Shown: positions 10,005-12,975 of the stretch, piece after piece
How positions within the stretch are numbered: the first letter of the stretch is position 1
Layout: the number at the start of each line of letters is the position of its first letter
Assembly (NCBI GenBank): GCA_021792885.1
Contig: JAJYTV010000023.1
Location: 1 to 12,975 of the forward strand
Reading direction: 5' to 3'
DNA from: Bacillota bacterium
Lineage (GTDB): Bacteria; Bacillota; Sulfobacillia; JAJZYS01; JAJYTV01
Length of the DNA stretch: 12,975 bases
Notes under the pieces: generated by a model
Databases searched by the model: none
Seen by the model: the letters and a program-made list of their open reading frames with translations, nothing else
What the model was told of the DNA's origin: nothing
Translations under genes and position numbers: made by a program

Positions 10005-10032
10005 CCTTTGGACAGCCATTTGGTTCCTTTGG
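10005..10032. repeat. Three helically phased CC(A)TTTGG elements
   Basis: CCTTTGG (10005-10011), CCATTTGG (10016-10023) and CCTTTGG (10026-10032) begin 11 and 10 bp apart, one helical turn each. They lie about 25-50 bp upstream of the -35 box of the atp promoter. Each is an imperfect dyad, so they could be a regulator array. Alternatively the phased T-tracts could bend DNA. They are unusual in a GC-rich setting. Confidence 0.45.
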
Positions 10033-10052
10033 AACGCGCGTCTGCCGCGCAT
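10023..10052 (-). other. Overlapping hairpins after the 2-epimerase gene
   Basis: Just past the epimerase stop, the minus-strand RNA can form a stem at 10034-10052 (loop GCAGA, seven pairs with one G-U). Alternatively it can form a stem at 10023-10035 (GUUCC-AAA-GGAAC). The two share two bases, so they compete at the edge. No U-tract follows. A weak terminator or processing site for the upstream unit is possible. Confidence 0.35.
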
Positions 10053-10060
10053 GTCAGCAA

Positions 10061-11200
10061 CTAGTGAAATTCCTCCGGCGGCGCGGCCAGGTCGCCGAAC
10101 CAGTGCAGGGTGGCCTGCCAGATGCGCTCCGCCGCCCGGCCGTCGCCGAACGGGTTGCGCGCCTTGGCCATCGACTCCCAGCGCGCCTTGTCGTCATGCA
10201 GAGAAAGCGCCGCGCGCAGGACGTCCTCTTCTTCATATCCCACCATCTCCACCACGCCCGCCTCGATGGCCTCGGGCCGCTCCGTCGTATCGCGCAGCAG
10301 AAGCAGGGGGACGCCGAGCGCGGGGCACTCCTCCTGCAGGCCGCCCGAGTCGGTCAGTACGAGCTTGGCGCGGGAGATGAGCTGCGTGAAGGGCGGGTAG
10401 TCGAGCGGCTCCAAAAGGTGGATGCGCGGGTGCCCGCCGAGGATCTCGCGCGCGGGCTCCCGCACCGCCGGATTCGGGTGGACCGAGAACGCGACGACGA
10501 TATCCTCGCGCAGCTCTACGAGGCGCCGGATCGCGCGGAACATCGCGCGGTGCCGCTCCCCGAGATTCTCGCGCCGGTGGGTCTCCACGACGACGAGGTA
10601 CGGTGCGCCTGCGATCTCCTCAAGCGCAGGGCTCGGCAGGCTGCGCTGCGTCCCTGCGACCTCCTGCACCGCATCGATGACCGTGTTGCCGGTGACGAAA
10701 ATCCTGCCCGTGCAGCCTTCGCGCACGAGGGCCTGGCGCGCGCCTTCGGTCGGCGCGAACAGGAGGTCCGCGATGCGGTCGGTGAGCTCGCGGTTCATCT
10801 CCTCCGGCCACGGGCTGTACTTGTCGCCCGAGCGCAGCCCCGCCTCCACATGGCCGACCGGGATGTGCTGGTAGTAGGCGGCGAGCGCCGCGTAGAGCGT
10901 CGTCGATGTGTCGCCGTGCACGAGCACGAGTTCGGGCCGTTCGTCCGCGAGCACGGGCTCGAGGCCGGAGAGCACCGCCGTGGCGATGCCGGTCAGGCTC
11001 TGCGAGGACCGCATGATGTCGAGGTCGTGGTCGGCGCGCAGCGAGAAGGTGTCGAGCACGCCGTCGAGGAGGCCGCGGTGCTGTGCCGTGACGCAGATGC
11101 GGCAGTCGACGCCGAACTCCTTCGCGCGCTGCACCACAGGTGCCATCTTGATCGCTTCCGGCCGGGTGCCGAAGACGGCGAGGACGTGGCGCGAACTCAA
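10061..11200 (-). CDS. mnaA: UDP-GlcNAc 2-epimerase, non-hydrolysing (MnaA/WecB)
   Basis: Interconverts UDP-GlcNAc and UDP-ManNAc in the cytoplasm, supplying ManNAc for the linkage unit of wall teichoic acid or for a secondary cell wall polymer. The product is 379 residues, normal for the family. Motifs in order are FGTRPEAIKMAPV (10-22), HGDTSTT (95-101; D97), HVEAGLRSGD (117-126; E119), PWPEEMNRELTD (E133 or E134), ETHRREN (H208), TDSGGLQEE (283-291) and RDTTERPE. These match the residues known as catalytic in the E. coli enzyme. The start is a TTG at 11200 that overlaps the stop of the upstream transferase gene as TTGA. The ribosome site is weak (GGGG), so translation is probably coupled. 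The gene order with the TagO-like gene and the atp operon is known from Bacilli. Confidence 0.95.
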   Translation of the reverse strand: MSSRHVLAVFGTRPEAIKMAPVVQRAKEFGVDCRICVTAQHRGLLDGVLDTFSLRADHDLDIMRSSQSLTGIATAVLSGLEPVLADERPELVLVHGDTSTTLYAALAAYYQHIPVGHVEAGLRSGDKYSPWPEEMNRELTDRIADLLFAPTEGARQALVREGCTGRIFVTGNTVIDAVQEVAGTQRSLPSPALEEIAGAPYLVVVETHRRENLGERHRAMFRAIRRLVELREDIVVAFSVHPNPAVREPAREILGGHPRIHLLEPLDYPPFTQLISRAKLVLTDSGGLQEECPALGVPLLLLRDTTERPEAIEAGVVEMVGYEEEDVLRAALSLHDDKARWESMAKARNPFGDGRAAERIWQATLHWFGDLAAPPEEFH

Positions 11201-12243
11201 CGCGCAACCCCGCGCTGCTTCACGGGCGCCGGGTCTTCCTTCACGCGCAGCACGCCCGAGCGCGCGCCGATCACGACGAGCGCGAGGACGAGGAAGATCA
11301 CGATCACGAGACCGAGGTGGTGCGGCATCAGGACCAGGGCGACGGCCCCGAGGCCGCACGCGACTGCCACGGTGTAGAGCAGCAGGACGGCGCGGCGCTG
11401 CGAGAGGCCGCGGTCGATCAGCCGGTGGTGCAGGTGGCCGCGATCGGCCTGGCCGATCGGCTGGTGCGCGCGCAGCCGCCGGAAGATCGCGAAGGCCGTG
11501 TCGAAGAACGGCAGTCCGAGCGCGAGGATCGGCACGCCGACCGCGAGCGCCGCCTCCTGCTTGTCGGTGCCGATCACCGCCAGGGCCGAGAGCACGTAGC
11601 CGAGGAACATCGCGCCTGTGTCGCCCATGAAGATGTTGGCCGGGGCGAAGTTGTCGCGCAAAAAGCCGATCGTCGCGCCCGCGAGCGCCGCCGCCAGCAC
11701 CGCCACGGCGCCTTCGTTCTGGTGCAGCAGCACGACGAGCATCGCGAGCGACGCGATCGCCGTCAGCCCCGCGGCAAGGCCGTCCAGACCGTCGGCGAGG
11801 TTCAGGATGTTCGTGACGGCGACGACCCAGAGCACCGTCAGCACGTAGCCCCAGAAGCCGGTATAGAGGATGCCGCCGAAGGGGTTCGTGATCCAGCCGA
11901 CGTGCGCGCCGAACACGGCGAGCACGATGGCGGCCACGATCTGTCCCAAAAGCTTCTGCCAGGGGCGCAGGTTCCAGATGTCGTCGATCAGTCCGATCGC
12001 AGCGATGACCAGGCCGCCGGCCAAAAGGCCGACGACGCCAGGCGTGTGCCAGGACGTCGCGACGGCGGTCAGCGTAAAGCCTCCGACGATCGCGAGCCCG
12101 CCCATGTGCGGCATGGGACGCCGATGCATGGTCCGTGCGCCCGGCTGCTTCAGAAAGCCGTGCGCGACCACCCAACGACGCACGAGCGGCGTCAGCGCGA
12201 GGACAATGGCACCGGCCAGAAGGGCCGCAAATAGTTGTGGCAT
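11197..12243 (-). CDS. tagO: TagO/WecA-family GlcNAc-1-phosphate transferase
   Basis: Polytopic membrane enzyme of 348 residues that transfers GlcNAc-1-phosphate from UDP-GlcNAc to undecaprenyl phosphate, starting wall teichoic acid or a similar polymer. About ten hydrophobic helices are evident. Family motifs are RTMHRRPMPHMGG (37-49), the metal-binding DD at 87-88 in GLIDDIW, NILNLADGLDGLAAG (145-159; N148, D151, D154), PANIFMGDTGAMFLG (201-215; D208) and the histidine motif HLHHRL (270-275). The HLHHRL loop favours the GlcNAc-specific WecA/TagO branch over MraY, which uses UDP-MurNAc-pentapeptide. The ATG at 12243 has GGGGAG 9 nt upstream and a good promoter further up. The epimerase gene next door supplies the second sugar of the same pathway. 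Whether the final polymer is teichoic acid cannot be told from this window. Confidence 0.92.
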   Translation of the reverse strand: MPQLFAALLAGAIVLALTPLVRRWVVAHGFLKQPGARTMHRRPMPHMGGLAIVGGFTLTAVATSWHTPGVVGLLAGGLVIAAIGLIDDIWNLRPWQKLLGQIVAAIVLAVFGAHVGWITNPFGGILYTGFWGYVLTVLWVVAVTNILNLADGLDGLAAGLTAIASLAMLVVLLHQNEGAVAVLAAALAGATIGFLRDNFAPANIFMGDTGAMFLGYVLSALAVIGTDKQEAALAVGVPILALGLPFFDTAFAIFRRLRAHQPIGQADRGHLHHRLIDRGLSQRRAVLLLYTVAVACGLGAVALVLMPHHLGLVIVIFLVLALVVIGARSGVLRVKEDPAPVKQRGVAR

Positions 12244-12286
12244 GCGTAATTACTCCCCAATTGCGTAACGAAGTCAAACGACTGTT

Positions 12287-12315
12287 ATCGTAGGCTCGTT
12301 GGTGGAGTACGTCAA
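12287..12315 (-). promoter_or_regulatory. Sigma-A-type promoter of tagO-mnaA
   Basis: On the minus strand, -35 TTGACG (12310-12315; five of six) and -10 TACGAT (12287-12292; four of six) are 17 nt apart in the 112-nt gap after the MazG-like gene. The predicted start is near 12280, giving a leader of about 37 nt before the tagO ATG. The local drop in GC supports a regulatory stretch. Confidence 0.6.
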
Positions 12316-12355
12316 AGGATATATCTACGTAAATCGGCTGCCGCCGGAGCGCATC

Positions 12356-12673
12356 TCAAGCTTGACGCAAATATCCCTTCCTCACAAGCTTCTGTACGTG
12401 TGCCTCGACGATCTTACCGATTTCTACTCCGTACGAATCTTCGAGAACGAACATCATGGTTACGGCCGTCTGGGCGACATCCAGCAGTTCTTCCGCGACG
12501 TGGTGAATCGCCGCGCGCTCGTCCAGGTCGACGCGCTCGCCGGAGAGCCCGCGCACCTTGCCGATGGCCGCACCGAGTTCTCCCGCTTCCTCCATCACCT
12601 TCAGCGCGGTGGATTCCAGGGTCGGCCTCAGCCCGTCAAGTCTCGGAAGATGCACCTGCTTCGTCTCTGCCAC
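12356..12673 (-). CDS. MazG-like family protein
   Basis: Small all-alpha protein of 105 residues resembling the MazG-like family (the MazG/dUTPase helical fold), whose relatives hydrolyse nucleoside triphosphates to monophosphates. The first half of the metal site is readable as EExxE (E28, E29, E32 in KVMEEAGELGAA), and the second as EExxD (E61, E62, D65 in EELLDVAQTAVTMMF). The start is taken as GTG at 12673: it has GGGGAGG about 12 nt upstream and GGAG closer in, and it gives the usual short family length. The longer frame from 12730 lies deep in the upstream gene and lacks family-like sequence. It overlaps the deaminase gene by 38 nt. The substrate is unknown, but pairing with a deaminase suggests nucleotide-pool control. 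Confidence 0.8.
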   Translation of the reverse strand: MAETKQVHLPRLDGLRPTLESTALKVMEEAGELGAAIGKVRGLSGERVDLDERAAIHHVAEELLDVAQTAVTMMFVLEDSYGVEIGKIVEAHVQKLVRKGYLRQA

Positions 12674-12975
12674 GCTCCAAATCGCCCTCCCCGCCATCGC
12701 GCTCCAGGCCTGACTCTTCGACCCGTTCACAGAGAATTCCCGCCTCTTCGCGCAGCGCCCTGGCGAGGGGATCTGTGTAGGCGTCGCGGTAGACGATGCG
12801 CCGCACGCGCGCGTTTATCAACATTTTGGTGCACTGAAGGCACGGTTCAGACGTTACGTAGATCGTCGCGCCATCGGTCGACACGCCGTGTGCGGCCGCC
12901 TGCAGCAGCGCGTTCTGCTCCGCGTGCAGTGTGCGCACGCAATGTCCGTCGACGATGAGACAGCCGACGTCGAGG
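12636..12975 (-). CDS. dCMP/cytidine-type deaminase, 5' end outside window
   Basis: Zinc-dependent deaminase, of which the last 112 codons are present; the start lies beyond the window edge. The zinc site is clear: HAEQNA supplies the His ligand and the catalytic Glu, and SEPCLQCTKM supplies the PCxxC cysteines. The segments before (GCLIVDGHCVRTL) and after (INARVRRIVYRD) are typical of dCMP deaminases of the ComEB type, which turn dCMP into dUMP for thymidylate synthesis. The frame continues to the edge without a stop, so the GTG at 12938 inside it is not the start. The C-terminal tail of about 30 residues is unusually charged (ERDGGEGDLERGRDEAG) and probably disordered. A riboflavin or tRNA deaminase is less likely from the motif spacing. 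Confidence 0.88.
   Translation of the reverse strand, partial: LDVGCLIVDGHCVRTLHAEQNALLQAAAHGVSTDGATIYVTSEPCLQCTKMLINARVRRIVYRDAYTDPLARALREEAGILCERVEESGLERDGGEGDLERGRDEAGASSET

Noticed and set aside
11201..12277. N-terminal extension of the epimerase frame through the TagO-like gene
   Set aside because: The frame is open, but the sequence there is Arg/Ala-rich shadow. The epimerase family N-terminus begins at HVLAVFGTRPEA, just after the TTG at 11200.
12325..12350. Terminator in the gap between the MazG-like gene and tagO
   Set aside because: The only stem (CGGC/GCCG) is four base pairs and is followed by a mixed A/T stretch rather than a U-tract.

Overview
The window comes from a GC-rich, spore-forming member of the Bacillota (Bacilli), plausibly the Alicyclobacillaceae or a relative. 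Three things support this. The gene order atpI-B-E-F-H-A-G-D-C, then a YwmB-like gene, then murA matches the Bacillus order. A TagO/MnaA-type pair sits just upstream of the ATP synthase genes. A plus-strand lipoprotein resembles the spore germination protein GerD. The genus is my inference. GUG and UUG starts are common.

All genes but one lie on the minus strand, so the transcriptional order runs from high to low coordinates. Region 1 (12975-12356) holds the 3' part of a zinc-dependent dCMP/cytidine-type deaminase, overlapped by a MazG-like protein; both fit nucleotide-pool metabolism. Region 2 (12315-10061) has a sigma-A-type promoter driving a TagO/WecA-family GlcNAc-1-phosphate transferase and a non-hydrolysing UDP-GlcNAc 2-epimerase (MnaA/WecB). 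Together these make the lipid-linked GlcNAc and the UDP-ManNAc needed for wall teichoic acid or a secondary cell wall polymer. Region 3 (10060-9934) is a non-coding gap with tandem hairpins, three helically phased CC(A)TTTGG elements and a strong sigma-A-type promoter (TTGTCA-N17-TATACT).

Region 4 (9933-3085) is a complete F1Fo ATP synthase operon. It is led by an unrecognised 61-codon ORF with a UUG start and a near-ideal Shine-Dalgarno sequence, followed by atpI, B, E, F, H, A, G, D and C. Spacing is tight: several genes overlap by 4 nt, and the only large internal gap (atpE to atpF) holds a strong RNA hairpin. Region 5 (3041-1014) holds a secreted YwmB-family protein and murA, the first committed enzyme of peptidoglycan synthesis. 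Region 6 (1-1013) holds the one plus-strand gene, a repeat-bearing GerD-like lipoprotein convergent with murA, and a short gap.

Most of the window is conserved housekeeping. I see no CRISPR array, transposon, prophage, tRNA or rRNA. The least explained parts are the 61-codon leader ORF with its adjoining palindrome, the phased elements upstream of the atp promoter, and the lipoprotein gene, whose signal peptide has no conventional start codon.
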